Shown: in pieces, positions 1 through 7,991 of the stretch
How positions within the stretch are numbered: position 1 is the first letter of the stretch
Layout of the letters: the number at the start of each line of letters is the position of its first letter
Origin: Desulfocarbo sp964620595
GTDB taxonomy: Bacteria > Desulfobacterota > Desulfarculia > Desulfarculales > Desulfarculaceae
NCBI GenBank assembly: GCA_964620595.1
Contig: CAZUHP010000007.1
Coordinates: forward strand, 1-64,000
Length of the DNA stretch: 64,000 nucleotides
Direction: 5' to 3'
The notes under the pieces: model-generated
What the model was told of the DNA's origin: nothing
Database searches by the model: none
Seen by the model: the letters and a program-made list of their open reading frames with translations, nothing else
Made by a program: the position numbers and the translations under genes

Positions 1-12
1 CCCCCGCCCCCC

Positions 13-41
13 TTGACATTTGCCCGGCCGAGGGGTGAACT
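13..41 (+). promoter_or_regulatory. weak sigma-70-like promoter candidate
   Basis: A perfect TTGACA lies at 13-18, followed 17 nt later by TGAACT (36-41), a poor -10. It is the only promoter-like sequence before the rubrerythrin-like gene at 89. The -10 matches the consensus at only about half the positions, so the assignment is tentative. Confidence 0.3.
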
Positions 42-88
42 TCTGGTAAGCTCGTCATATCCTCAAAGCCCAGACTAGGAGCCAGTCT

Positions 89-544
89 ATGGAGAAGTTC
101 GAATCTGCGGAGGCCATCTTGGATTTCGCCATCGAGAAGGAAGAGGAGGCCCGGGCCTTTTACCAGGACCTGGCCGGCAAGGTGGAGGGCCGGGCCATGC
201 AGAAGCTGCTCAAGGAGTTCGCAGCCCAGGAGGCTGGCCACGCGGCCCGGCTCAAGGGGGTCAAGCAGGGGCGCAAGACCCTGGCCGCCGGCGGCAAGGT
301 GGTCGACCTGAAGGTGTCCGACTACCTGGCCGCGGTGGAGCCCAAGCCGGACATGGACTACCAGGAGGCGCTGCAGGTGGCCATGCAGCGCGAGCGCGCC
401 GCCTTTGCCCTGTACAGCGATTTGGCCGCGGCCACTGACGACGCCGAGTTGCAGGAGCTGTTCACCGCCCTGGCCCAGGAGGAGGCCCGGCACAAGCTTT
501 TCCTGGAGCGGGAGTACGACGAGCAGGTGTACTCCGAGAACTAA
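89..544 (+). CDS. rubrerythrin-like (ferritin-like diiron) protein
   Basis: A 151-residue all-helical protein of the ferritin/rubrerythrin superfamily. Carboxylate-ligand-like motifs are visible: EEEARAFYQDLA near residue 18, EFAAQEAGH near 43, ERAAFALYSDLA near 104 and EEARHKLFLE near 130. This is the E..ExxH arrangement expected of a four-helix diiron centre. There is no C-terminal rubredoxin CxxC domain, so it is the short, erythrin-like type. Such proteins act in the cytoplasm in peroxide detoxification or iron handling in anaerobes; the substrate here is not known. The ATG follows AGGAG at 76-80. It appears monocistronic, with a hairpin about 30 nt after the stop. A more divergent ferritin-like protein lies at the other end of the window (63203). 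Confidence 0.85.
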   Translation: MEKFESAEAILDFAIEKEEEARAFYQDLAGKVEGRAMQKLLKEFAAQEAGHAARLKGVKQGRKTLAAGGKVVDLKVSDYLAAVEPKPDMDYQEALQVAMQRERAAFALYSDLAAATDDAELQELFTALAQEEARHKLFLEREYDEQVYSEN

Positions 545-571
545 GGCCTTGCTGCCCGCGGCCGTGTCCCA

Positions 572-601
572 CAGGCCCGTCCCTTGACCGGGGCGGGCCT
601 G
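572..601 (+). terminator. hairpin after the rubrerythrin-like gene
   Basis: CAGGCCCG (572-579) pairs perfectly with CGGGCCTG (594-601), with further G/C pairing inside. No T-run follows, so it is terminator-like at best. Confidence 0.35.
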
Positions 602-633
602 CCTCGACCTACCATTCCAAAACGTAAACCACT

Positions 634-648
634 ATTCCATAATGGAAT
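634..648. promoter_or_regulatory. palindrome upstream of the sigma-54 promoter
   Basis: ATTCCAT-A-ATGGAAT is a perfect 7-bp inverted repeat, with a partial half-site (CCATTCC) about 20 bp upstream. It sits about 80 bp before the -24/-12 element at 712, the usual distance for an activator-binding upstream sequence. The A+T-rich setting contrasts with the surroundings. The regulator is unknown. Confidence 0.45.
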
Positions 649-711
649 ACAATTTCCCCGCCCGTTTGCCGTCCTTTCTTATAAGTATTTGAAAATAGAA
701 GAATAGCAAGA

Positions 712-728
712 TTGGCACGCCTGATGCT
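712..728 (+). promoter_or_regulatory. sigma-54 (-24/-12) promoter
   Basis: TTGGCACGCCTGATGCT matches the RpoN consensus TGGCACG-N4-TTGCW at nearly every position. GG (714-715) and GC (726-727) are separated by exactly 10 nt. It points toward the exported protein gene at 818 with a leader of about 80 nt. Transcription would need an NtrC-type activator; one is encoded at 25539, though no link to this promoter is shown. Confidence 0.75.
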
Positions 729-817
729 ACTAGTCAGGGCAACCATGGCGATGAGCCAAGGCTTGATTCGAGAAACACGAAACCAACCCTTTGATAGATG
801 GAGAAAGGAGGCTGAAC

Positions 818-1075
818 ATGAAGCGTGTCAGCACTATCTTGGCCCTGACCCTCAGCCTGGCCCTGGTGGCGGCCCCGGCCTTTGCCGCGGTGGACGAGTG
901 GGCCATCAACCCGGATGCCCAGGTGCAGGCCCAGCAGTACTACCCCGTGCAGACCCGGGACGAGTGGAACATCAACAAGATGGGGCCTGACTTCTCCGGC
1001 GCCAAGGGCATGGTGCCCGCCGAGGAGCTGCAGGCTTCCCAGACCGACGAGTGGCTGCCCGAGGCTGATTTCTAA
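818..1075 (+). CDS. small exported protein with DEW repeats
   Basis: 85 residues. The N-terminus is a typical signal peptide (MKRV, a hydrophobic core, cleavage near AFA-AVDEW). The mature part of about 62 residues is acidic, lacks cysteine and carries three spaced DEW motifs (DEWAIN, DEWNIN, DEWLPE), suggesting a short degenerate repeat. No family is recognised. The ATG at 818 was chosen over an upstream in-frame TTG because GAAAGGAG (803-810) is correctly spaced from it and the signal peptide starts there. The gene is flanked by a sigma-54 promoter and a strong intrinsic terminator, so it is a self-contained, conditionally expressed unit with a periplasmic or secreted product. Confidence 0.75.
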   Translation: MKRVSTILALTLSLALVAAPAFAAVDEWAINPDAQVQAQQYYPVQTRDEWNINKMGPDFSGAKGMVPAEELQASQTDEWLPEADF

Positions 1076-1096
1076 GCCATTAGCGGTCCTCCCTTG

Positions 1097-1141
1097 AAAT
1101 CCGCAGGGCCGGGCCAAGCGCCCGGTCCTGCGGATTTTTTT
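1097..1141 (+). terminator. rho-independent terminator
   Basis: AAATCCGCAGG (1097-1107) pairs with CCTGCGGATTT, with further GGCCGGGC/GCCCGGTC pairing inside, and a run of seven T follows. It ends the DEW-repeat protein transcript. Confidence 0.9.
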
Positions 1142-1160
1142 GGTTATTACGGCCAATGAC

Positions 1161-1204
1161 GGGGCGTTTTCAGAAATCACCCCCGGCCGGTCCTGTCAAG
1201 GCTG
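1161..1204 (+). repeat. dispersed 44-45 nt repeat, copy 1
   Basis: It begins GGGGCGTTTTCAGAA, continues with a C/G-rich middle containing GGCCGG, and ends CTGTCAAGGCTG. The same element, in the same orientation and at about 80% identity, lies at 5961-6005. It is in a non-coding stretch between a terminator and the converging gene end at 1227. Its function is unknown. Confidence 0.7.
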
Positions 1205-1226
1205 TCGCCTAGGCATTCTTGTCTGG

Positions 1227-2375
1227 TCAGGCGGCCAGGTGCGGCCAGAGGCGGTCCAGCCCGCGCAGCGAGGCCCACAAGTGGGGCTCCCGGTGGGGCT
1301 CCAGGGTGAGCACCGGCCGTTGCTCCAGCCCGGCCAGGCCCCGGCCCAGGCGCGCCCAGTCCACCGCGCCCCAGCCCACGGGCAGGTGCTGGTCTGCCTG
1401 GCCCTGGTTGTCGTGCAGGTGCATCTCCCCCAGGTGGGGGGCAAAGGCCCGCCACCAGCCCTCCAGGTCCGTGGCCGAAAAGGCCAGGGCGTGGCCCGTG
1501 TCCAGGCAGAGGCCCACTGCCGCGGGGGTGAGCCGGGCCAGGCGCTCCAGGAGCCCGAGGTGCAGGCCGGGGTCCGGCTCGAACACGTTCTCCAGCACCA
1601 GGCGGCAGCCCGCCCCGGCCAGCCTTTCGGCAAGCTCGGCGAACACCGGGGCAGCCCGCTCCAGCCAGGGGGTTGGCTCGGGGTTGGTGCGGTGGTCGAA
1701 GCCCAGGTGGGCCACGGCCTGCTCCGCGCCCAGCTCGCCGGCCAGCCCGGCCGCGGCCAGGAGCCGCTGCCGGCTGAGTTCCCGCAGCTTGGGGTCCCGG
1801 CTGCCCGGGGCCAGGTCCATGAAGACCAGGTGGGCGGTCACCCGCCGGCCCTGGAGGAGCCGCCGGGCGTCTGCCAGGTCCCCTGGGCCCAGTTGGTCCA
1901 GGGCATGGGCGTCCAGGCCCACCTCCAGGTTCAGGGGCAGGGCCTGGACCAGGGGCCGGTAGCGCCCCAGCATGTCGCCCAGGGGCAGGTTCACCTGCAC
2001 CCGGGGCAGCCAAGGCGGCGCAAACGCCTCCCCGGCCGCGGCCAGCAGGGCCTCTGCCGCGGCCGCGGTTTGCTCCGGCAGGTCGCCTTCCAGACCGGCC
2101 CCGCCCCGCCAGCCCAGCACCGGGCAGGGCAGGCAGTCCAGCCCGGCCGGGGCCCGGGTGGCCAGGCAGGCGCAGGCCCGGGGCTTCAGCTCGGCCGGGC
2201 AGGTCTCCAGGGCCAGGGCCAGGTCCGGCGCCGGGCCCAGGCTCAGTTCCGGCGCGGGCTCGCCGCCGGGGCCCAGCACCAGCGGCGCGGCCCGCCCGGC
2301 CAGGGCGGCGCGCAGCTTTTCGGCCTGGCCCCGCCGCCTTGGCGGCGCGTAGAGCCATATGACCGGCCTTGACAT
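1227..2375 (-). CDS. xylose-isomerase-like TIM-barrel protein, CbiR-like
   Basis: 382 residues. From about residue 130 the protein follows the AP-endonuclease-2/sugar-phosphate-isomerase TIM barrel. Metal-site-type motifs are visible: HLGFD, LVLENVF, LCLDTGHALAF and EMHLHDNQG. The AHLVFMDLAPGSRDP segment resembles the CbiR branch (cobamide phosphodiesterases used in corrinoid remodelling), but that subfamily call rests on recall of the pattern. The first 120 or so residues form an extra domain with clustered cysteines (CACL, DCLPCP) that I do not recognise. The ATG at 2375 follows GGAGG at good spacing; a longer frame upstream has no ribosome site. Two corrinoid adenosyltransferases are encoded at 44-45 kb. 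Confidence 0.7.
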   Translation of the reverse strand: MSRPVIWLYAPPRRRGQAEKLRAALAGRAAPLVLGPGGEPAPELSLGPAPDLALALETCPAELKPRACACLATRAPAGLDCLPCPVLGWRGGAGLEGDLPEQTAAAAEALLAAAGEAFAPPWLPRVQVNLPLGDMLGRYRPLVQALPLNLEVGLDAHALDQLGPGDLADARRLLQGRRVTAHLVFMDLAPGSRDPKLRELSRQRLLAAAGLAGELGAEQAVAHLGFDHRTNPEPTPWLERAAPVFAELAERLAGAGCRLVLENVFEPDPGLHLGLLERLARLTPAAVGLCLDTGHALAFSATDLEGWWRAFAPHLGEMHLHDNQGQADQHLPVGWGAVDWARLGRGLAGLEQRPVLTLEPHREPHLWASLRGLDRLWPHLAA

Positions 2376-2513
2376 GCACTCATCCTCCGGTGGGGTCTTG
2401 GGGCAAAGAGCCGCGCCCATTATGGGGTAAGGGCCCCGGGAACACAAGGCGCGGGCCCGTGGACACCGGGGCCCGGCAATGGTAATAGTTTGCCAGTCAA
2501 GGAGGAGGGAGAC

Positions 2514-3035
2514 ATGCCGCGCATAGAGCTGGAGCTGAGCGAGGAGGTGTTCGCCCAGTGGCGGGCCTTCATGCGGACCCAGCCCGCCGGCCGGCTGGTG
2601 GAGGCCGGGCTCCTGGGCGACTGGGTGTGCCTGGGCTTCATGGCCGAGGCGCCGCGCTACATAAAAGAGGGCATCCCCCGGCCCAAGGCGGCGTCCGCAA
2701 AGGAGGAGCGCGAGATGGCCGCGGCCATGGCCCGCCGCCGTCTCAGCAAGCCCCAGAAGCGGGTGCTGCCCATGTTCAACGAGAACGACCAGATCACCGT
2801 GGCCGAGATCGCCCGCATGCTGGGCCAGCCCCAGGAGGAGACCGCCCGCATGGTGCAGGGCTGGCAGGCCGAGGGTTTCCTGGCCGCCGGTCCCATGCGG
2901 GGGGATGAGCAGACCTACGTGCTGGGCCAATCCTGGCGCGAGTACAACCTCACCGCCAACCGCCCTTCCCTGAACGCCCCGCGCCAGCCCATGCTGCTGG
3001 GCAAGCTGCCGGTGACGAGCAAGGAGCTGAAGTAG
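2514..3035 (+). CDS. winged-helix domain protein of unknown function
   Basis: 173 residues, soluble. The N-terminal 50 residues begin MPRIELELSEEVF. Residues 80-150 look like a small winged-helix/MarR-like fold (DQITVAEIARMLGQ as the recognition unit, then AEGFLAAGPM and a short wing). The C-terminus is basic. No family name can be given; a DNA- or RNA-binding role is inference. ATG 2514 follows GGAGGAGGG, which decides against the upstream TTG frame. It is divergent from the CbiR-like gene (138 bp apart), so the two may share a control region. Confidence 0.65.
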   Translation: MPRIELELSEEVFAQWRAFMRTQPAGRLVEAGLLGDWVCLGFMAEAPRYIKEGIPRPKAASAKEEREMAAAMARRRLSKPQKRVLPMFNENDQITVAEIARMLGQPQEETARMVQGWQAEGFLAAGPMRGDEQTYVLGQSWREYNLTANRPSLNAPRQPMLLGKLPVTSKELK

Positions 3036-3091
3036 GGCGCTTTCGTCCGCCCCCTGGTTCGTTGCTGGTTCGTCCCCGCCGACCGCACCCC

Positions 3092-3154
3092 GTTGCCCGC
3101 CGTGGTCGCTCGTGGTCGCCCGTCGTCGCCCGGCCCCCCCGTCGCCCCCCCGTG
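3092..3154. repeat. G-tract/CGAC repeat array (C-rich on this strand)
   Basis: Tandem GTCGCC-type units with C6-C7 runs, the reverse complement of the G(7-8)CGAC repeat found elsewhere in the window. It lies between the stops of converging genes. The left half is degenerate (GTGGTCGCTC), the right half close to consensus. Confidence 0.7.
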
Positions 3155-3164
3155 GGGGGCTTCC

Positions 3165-4439
3165 CTACATGTTGGACTGGTTCTGCTCCGCCGCGGCGGT
3201 GGTGGCCCGGGCGCGGGAGATGCGGAAGGCCTCCTTGAGCATCTGGCGGGCCATGCGTTTGGGGTTGGAGTAGCGCACCTTGCCATGCACCACCAGGGCG
3301 CACACCGCCAGGGCCTTTTGGGTGCGGGGGTCGCGGCCGTAGCCGGCGAACCACTCGAACAGCTCGCGGCGGTCGGGCCCGCGCAGGGTGCCGGTCTTGC
3401 CGCCCAGTTGCAGGCCGCCCAGGATGCGGTCGCGCCGGGCGCGGCGGAAGGCGCGGCGGGCAGTGCCCTCGGTGACGGTGGCCTCGAAGAGCTGGCGCAT
3501 GGACCGGCAGGTTTCTTCGCTCACCAGCCTTCCCTGGGTGCGGGTGCGGCCCAGGTAGAGCACCTCGCCGGCGGCGCCGGTCGCCCTCTGTACCACGTAG
3601 GGCTCCAGGAAGCGGCCGCCGTTGATGAAGACCGAGACCATCAGGGCGGCGTGCAGGGGGCTCATGGTGGTGCGGCGGTTGTAGCCGCAGGCCAGCTCGC
3701 CCAGTTGGAAGTCGTTTGCCGGCTCGGGCACCCGGCTGACCGCCAGGGGCAGCTCAAAGGGCAGGCGGCGGTCGAAGCCCAGGGCGCGGGCGTACCACAA
3801 GAGCAGGTCGCCGCCGATCTGGTGGATTCCCAGGCGGGCGAAGATGGGGTTGTTGGATTCGGCGAAGCTCTTGCTCAGGGTGATGGCGCGGCCCCGGCGG
3901 CGGGTGCGCTGCTTGAGCTGGTAGCGGAACAGGGTGTGGGGCCGGCCCACGAAGGTGAGCCGGGTGGAGGGGTCCAGGCTGACCTCCTCCAGGGCGGCGG
4001 CGGCGGTGACCACCTTGAACAGGGAGGCCGCGGGCGCGTCGGCGCGCAGGCCCACCCCGGGGTCGTGGCGGCGGCGGTTGATGCCGGCCAGGGCCAGCAC
4101 CCGGCCGGTGTTGGCCTCCACCACCACCAGGGCGGCCCGGTGGTCGCGGTTGCGGGCCAACAGCTGCCTGGCCCGGCGCTGCATCTGGAGGTCGATGGTG
4201 GGGCTGATGAAGATCGGCCCCAGCCGGCGGCTCTGGATGGCAAAGGGCCGGCCCCGGGCCACGTCCTTGAGGTGCCCGGCCAAGAGCTCGGCCAGGGCGG
4301 CCTTGTCCAGGGTGGTCTGGCGGGTTGCTTCCGGCGGCGGGGGATGAAGGGGAGGGGAGCAGAGGGCGGCGGTGGCCAGGCCCCAGCCGAGCAGGGCCGC
4401 CAGGACCAGGGATATGAGTAGACCGCGCTTGCCGCCCAT
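3165..4439 (-). CDS. penicillin-binding transpeptidase
   Basis: 424 residues with an N-terminal membrane anchor (about residues 5-25), then a transpeptidase domain. All three serine-acyltransferase motifs are seen: SLFK (S139, nucleophile; K142), SNN (195-197) and KTG (348-350). There is no transglycosylase domain and no recognisable PBP-dimerisation domain, so it is a compact, PbpA/FtsI-like D,D-transpeptidase acting on periplasmic peptidoglycan. The tail after residue 400 is basic and low-complexity. The ATG at 4439 has GAGGG about 7 nt upstream and lies 23 nt after the serS stop, so the two genes are probably cotranscribed. Whether it serves division, elongation or sporulation-like remodelling cannot be told. 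Confidence 0.85.
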   Translation of the reverse strand: MGGKRGLLISLVLAALLGWGLATAALCSPPLHPPPPEATRQTTLDKAALAELLAGHLKDVARGRPFAIQSRRLGPIFISPTIDLQMQRRARQLLARNRDHRAALVVVEANTGRVLALAGINRRRHDPGVGLRADAPAASLFKVVTAAAALEEVSLDPSTRLTFVGRPHTLFRYQLKQRTRRRGRAITLSKSFAESNNPIFARLGIHQIGGDLLLWYARALGFDRRLPFELPLAVSRVPEPANDFQLGELACGYNRRTTMSPLHAALMVSVFINGGRFLEPYVVQRATGAAGEVLYLGRTRTQGRLVSEETCRSMRQLFEATVTEGTARRAFRRARRDRILGGLQLGGKTGTLRGPDRRELFEWFAGYGRDPRTQKALAVCALVVHGKVRYSNPKRMARQMLKEAFRISRARATTAAAEQNQSNM

Positions 4440-4462
4440 GGCCGTTCCCTCGTGCCCTCCTT

Positions 4463-5746
4463 TCAAGCGCCCGGCGCCTTGATCTCGCTTATGCCGCCCA
4501 TGAAGGGGACCAGGGCCTCGGGCAGGCGCACCGACCCGTCCGCCTGCTGGCCGTTCTCCAGGATCGCCACCAGGGTGCGGCCCACGGCCAGGCCGGAGCC
4601 GTTGAGGGTGTGCACCAGGGTGGTGCCCTTTTGCCCCTTGTCCTTGAAGCGGATGCCCGCCCGCCGGGCCTGGAAGTCCTCGAAGTTGGAGCAGGAGCTT
4701 ATCTCCCGGTAGCGCCCCTGGCCGGGCAGCCACACCTCCAGGTCATAGGTCTTGGCCGCCGAGAAACCCATGTCGCCGGTGCAGAGCACCACCTTGCGGT
4801 AGGGCAGCTCCAGGCGCCTGAGCACCTCCTCGGCGTTGGCGGTGAGCGCCTCCAGGTGCTCGTAGCTGTCCTCCGGGCGGGTGAAGCGCACCAGCTCCAC
4901 CTTGTCGAACTGGTGCTGGCGGATGAGGCCCCGCACGTCCTTGCCGTGGCTGCCGGCCTCGGCCCGGAAACAGGGGGTGTAGGCGGTGTAGAACAGCGGC
5001 AGCTTGGCGCCGTCCAGCACCTCCTGCATGTGCAGGTTGGTCACCGGCACCTCGGCGGTGGGGATCAGCCAGTAGTCGGTGCGCTCCAGCTTGAACAGGT
5101 CCTCGGCGAACTTGGGGAGCTGGCCGGTGCCGGTCATGGCCCGGGAGTTGACCATGAAGGGGGGCAGCACCTCCAGATAGCCGTGCTCGCTGGTGTGCAG
5201 CTCCAGCATGAAGTTGATCAGCGCCCGCTCCAGGCGGGCCCCCAGCCCCTTGAGCACCGCGAAGCGGGAGCCGGTCATGCGGGCGGCGCGCTCGAAGTCG
5301 ATGATGTCCAGGGCCTCGCCGATGTCCCAGTGGTTCAGGGGCTCGAAGTCGAACTGGGGCGGCTCGCCCCAGGTGGCGACCACCGGGTTGTCCTCCTCGC
5401 CCTCGCCCACGGGCACCGACTCGTGGGGCAGGTTGGGGATGGTGATGAGAAGCGCCTTGAGCTGTTCCTCCACCTTGCCGAGCTTCTGCTCCAGCTCCTT
5501 GATGCGCTGGCCCACCTCTTTCATCTCGGCGAACACGGCCGAGGGATCGCCGCCGGCCTTCTTGACCCGGCCCACCTCGGCGCTCACCTCGTTGCGCCGG
5601 GCCCGCAGGCCCTCCAGCTCGGGCAGGATGGCGCGCCGCTCCTGGTCCAGGCGGCGGAAGGCGTCCAGGTCCACCTCGGAGCGCCGGGCCTCCAGGGCCC
5701 TTTGCACGAGATCCAGGTTTTCACGAACGAACTTGAGGTCCAGCAA
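4463..5746 (-). CDS. serS: seryl-tRNA synthetase
   Basis: 427 residues, the normal length for bacterial SerRS. The N-terminal coiled-coil tRNA-binding arm (LDLKFVRENLDLV, then heptad-rich helices to about residue 110) precedes the class II core. Motif 2 is FRAEAGSHGKDVRGLIRQHQ and motif 3 is GSGLAVGRTLVAILEN. It charges tRNA-Ser (and tRNA-Sec) in the cytoplasm. The start is a TTG at 5746, preceded by AGGGAGG; an upstream ATG in the same frame would add about 36 residues absent from the family. First gene of a two-gene unit with the penicillin-binding protein. Confidence 0.95.
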   Translation of the reverse strand: MLDLKFVRENLDLVQRALEARRSEVDLDAFRRLDQERRAILPELEGLRARRNEVSAEVGRVKKAGGDPSAVFAEMKEVGQRIKELEQKLGKVEEQLKALLITIPNLPHESVPVGEGEEDNPVVATWGEPPQFDFEPLNHWDIGEALDIIDFERAARMTGSRFAVLKGLGARLERALINFMLELHTSEHGYLEVLPPFMVNSRAMTGTGQLPKFAEDLFKLERTDYWLIPTAEVPVTNLHMQEVLDGAKLPLFYTAYTPCFRAEAGSHGKDVRGLIRQHQFDKVELVRFTRPEDSYEHLEALTANAEEVLRRLELPYRKVVLCTGDMGFSAAKTYDLEVWLPGQGRYREISSCSNFEDFQARRAGIRFKDKGQKGTTLVHTLNGSGLAVGRTLVAILENGQQADGSVRLPEALVPFMGGISEIKAPGA

Positions 5747-5960
5747 GGTGGCGCCTCCCTGCGGCTGCCGGCCCCGGCCGCTGGGCCGGAAATCCTGATT
5801 TGTACCCAACATAGTGGGCTTACGCAATCTAACACACAATATGAAGGGTGTCAAACCCCCTGCCCAGGGGGGCCAGACCGGGCAGACACCCCTTTTGGGT
5901 CAATAAACCTACCGGCTTGGCGCGGTTCCGCCAGCCTTTTGGACTCTTCCGGCAAGTGAG

Positions 5961-6005
5961 GGGGCGTTTTCAGAACTCGTCCCGGGCCGGCCCCTGTCAA
6001 GGCTG
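5961..6005 (+). repeat. dispersed 44-45 nt repeat, copy 2
   Basis: Same element as 1161-1204: GGGGCGTTTTCAGAA, a diverged GC-rich centre, then CTGTCAAGGCTG. It lies in the 461-bp divergent intergenic region between serS and the thiolase gene, which otherwise holds only the promoter and inverted repeat at 6106-6166 and no gene. Confidence 0.7.
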
Positions 6006-6105
6006 GCCCCCGGCGCCGCGCTTGGGCGGTTTTTAGGGGGCGCTCCGTTGGGGGAGGGCCGCCTTGGGGGCAACGGTGTTTCCCCCCTCTGGCAGCGGGT
6101 TTTAC

Positions 6106-6134
6106 TTGTAACCGGCTGGGAATTATTTTATGCT
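6106..6134 (+). promoter_or_regulatory. sigma-70-type promoter for the thiolase pair
   Basis: TTGTAA (6106-6111) and TATGCT (6129-6134) are separated by 17 nt, about 75 nt before the thiolase start. It sits in a locally A+T-rich patch. Confidence 0.55.
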
Positions 6135-6166
6135 CACCGCTACAATACAGCTACCGTACAGCGGTG
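6135..6166. promoter_or_regulatory. operator-like inverted repeat
   Basis: CACCGCT (6135-6141) and AGCGGTG (6160-6166) are perfect inverted 7-mers separated by 18 bp, directly after the -10 box and across the likely transcription start. A repressor site is a reasonable inference; the regulator is not identified. Confidence 0.45.
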
Positions 6167-6207
6167 TTCGCCCGCTAGTTCGGCTGCCAGGAAAAAAGGA
6201 GTGAATC

Positions 6208-7362
6208 ATGTCCAAAGTTGGCATCATCGGAGTAGGCCAGTCCGCCTTCAGCCGGGGCTACCCGGGATCCATCCGCGAGCTGGCCTTCGAGGCATTCAGC
6301 GAGGCCATGAGCGACGCCGGCATCCAGACCAGCGACGTTGACGCCACGGTCATCTGTTCGGCGCCGGAGTACGACAAGCAGCGTTCGCCGGCGGGCGTCA
6401 TCGCCGAGTATTGCGGCCTGACCCCCCAGCCCACCTTCTACGCCGAGACCTTGTGCTCCTCTTCCAGCACCGGCCTCAAGCTGGCCTACAGCCTGGTGGC
6501 CAGCGGCCTGCACGATTGCGTGATGGTGCTGGGCTTCCAAAAGATGAGCGAGATATCCTCGGCCGAGAGCCAGGAGCGCATGGGCCGGGGGGCGGACATC
6601 CAGTGGGAGAGCCCCTTTGGCACCATGATGCCCGCCTACTACGCCATGCACGCCCGGGCCTACCTGGACAAGTACGGGGTCACCGAGGAGGACCTGGCCC
6701 TGATCCGGGTCAAGGCCGCCCACTACGGCCACAAGAACCCCAAGGCCGGGTTCAAGAAGGTGGTGGACCTGGAGACCTGCCTGTCCGCCGACCCGGTGTC
6801 CCGGCCGCTCAAGGTCTTTGACTGCTGCGCCAATGCGGACGGCTCCAGCGCGGTGATCGTGGCCTCGGAAAAGCGGGCCAAGGATCTGAAGGTCGAAAAG
6901 CCGGTGTGGATCCTGGGCATAGGCGCGGCCAGCGCGCCGGTGAACATGGCCGGCCGCGACCAGTTCCACGGCCTCAAGGTGGCCCAGTTGGCCGGGGAGC
7001 AGGCCTATGCCATGGCCGGGCTCAAGCCCAAGGACATCGACGTGGCCGAGGTGCACGATTGCTTCACCATCGCCGAGATGATGGCCTACGAGAACCTGGG
7101 CTTTGCCCAGCCGGGCCAGGGCAAGGAACTCATCCGCAACAAGGAGACCTACGCCGAGGGCTCCATCCCGGTCAACGTGGACGGCGGCCTGTTGTCCAAG
7201 GGCCACCCCATCGGCGCCACCGGCGGCTCCCAGATACGCACCATCGTGCTGCAACTGCGCGGCGAGGCCGGCGAGATGCAGGTCAAGAACCCCAAGTACG
7301 GCCTGGTGCACAACATCGGCGGCGTGGGCCTCTACGGCAACGTCACCATAATGGGAGTGTAG
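6208..7362 (+). CDS. thiolase-family protein (SCP-x/DUF35-paired type)
   Basis: 384 residues of the thiolase superfamily. The nucleophile region is ETLCSSSSTG (Cys about residue 92). The central histidine motif is EVHDCFTIAE and the third motif GHPIGATGG. The C-terminal CxG motif of classical thiolases is replaced by NIGGVGLYG, as in sterol-carrier-protein-x-like and archaeal thiolases that work with a Zn-ribbon OB-fold partner. That partner is encoded 113 nt downstream. Likely reaction: acyl-CoA condensation or 3-ketoacyl-CoA cleavage in the cytoplasm, substrate unknown. The ATG has AAAAAAGGAG upstream. Confidence 0.85.
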   Translation: MSKVGIIGVGQSAFSRGYPGSIRELAFEAFSEAMSDAGIQTSDVDATVICSAPEYDKQRSPAGVIAEYCGLTPQPTFYAETLCSSSSTGLKLAYSLVASGLHDCVMVLGFQKMSEISSAESQERMGRGADIQWESPFGTMMPAYYAMHARAYLDKYGVTEEDLALIRVKAAHYGHKNPKAGFKKVVDLETCLSADPVSRPLKVFDCCANADGSSAVIVASEKRAKDLKVEKPVWILGIGAASAPVNMAGRDQFHGLKVAQLAGEQAYAMAGLKPKDIDVAEVHDCFTIAEMMAYENLGFAQPGQGKELIRNKETYAEGSIPVNVDGGLLSKGHPIGATGGSQIRTIVLQLRGEAGEMQVKNPKYGLVHNIGGVGLYGNVTIMGV

Positions 7363-7475
7363 GGGGACGATGCTCCCCCGGCCAGACCCCGAGGCCGGGG
7401 TGTTTTGAGAGAGCAGCCCGGGGCGGGCCCCCTTCGGCGGCCCTGCCCGGCCAAATCCGCTTCAAGGAGCCAGCC

Positions 7476-7922
7476 ATGGCAGACAAGAAGAAAAAACGCG
7501 AGATAGACGATCGTTTCAAGAAGTTCGGCACGGTGAGCTTCACCGCCACCACCAAGGTGAACGACTTCATCAACTACCTGGAAGAGGGCAAGGTGGCGGG
7601 CACGGTGTGCAAGACCTGCGGGGCCAAGTACTTCCCGCCCCGGGCCCAGTGCTACCAGTGCCTGGACAAGGCCGAGATCGAGTGGTTCGTGGTGGAGGGC
7701 ACCGGCAAGCTGGCCACCTTCAGCGAGCTGATGTACGCGCCGGTGGGCTTCACCGAGGATCTGCCCTATGCCATCGCGGTGCTGGACTACGGGGACTACA
7801 AGGTCTTCGGCCGCATCGCGCCCAAGGTGCCCCTGGACCAGGTCAGCATCGGCATGGAGATGCGCACCAAGGTGAACCGGCTGCCCAACGGCCAGCTCAA
7901 CTACGTGTTCGAGCCTGCCTAG
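7476..7922 (+). CDS. Zn-ribbon/OB-fold acyl-CoA-associated protein (DUF35)
   Basis: 148 residues. A rubredoxin-like zinc ribbon, CKTCGAKYFPPRAQCYQC, lies near residues 45-62 and is followed by an OB-fold. This is the DUF35 architecture that binds CoA and bridges thiolase and HMG-CoA synthase-like enzymes in archaea, and partners SCP-x-type thiolases in bacteria. The lysine-rich N-terminus (MADKKKKRE) is an extension. ATG 7476 follows AAGGAG. With the upstream thiolase it forms a two-gene unit, probably one complex. Confidence 0.85.
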   Translation: MADKKKKREIDDRFKKFGTVSFTATTKVNDFINYLEEGKVAGTVCKTCGAKYFPPRAQCYQCLDKAEIEWFVVEGTGKLATFSELMYAPVGFTEDLPYAIAVLDYGDYKVFGRIAPKVPLDQVSIGMEMRTKVNRLPNGQLNYVFEPA

Positions 7923-7991
7923 CCGGCCGCGGGAAAAGACGCGGCTCCCCTGGCGGCTACCGCCGGGGGCCGGGAACCTGAAACCGATTAT

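Noticed and set aside
5747..6207. T-box leader upstream of serS
   Set aside because: No T-box 14-mer, specifier loop or antiterminator recognised in the leader.
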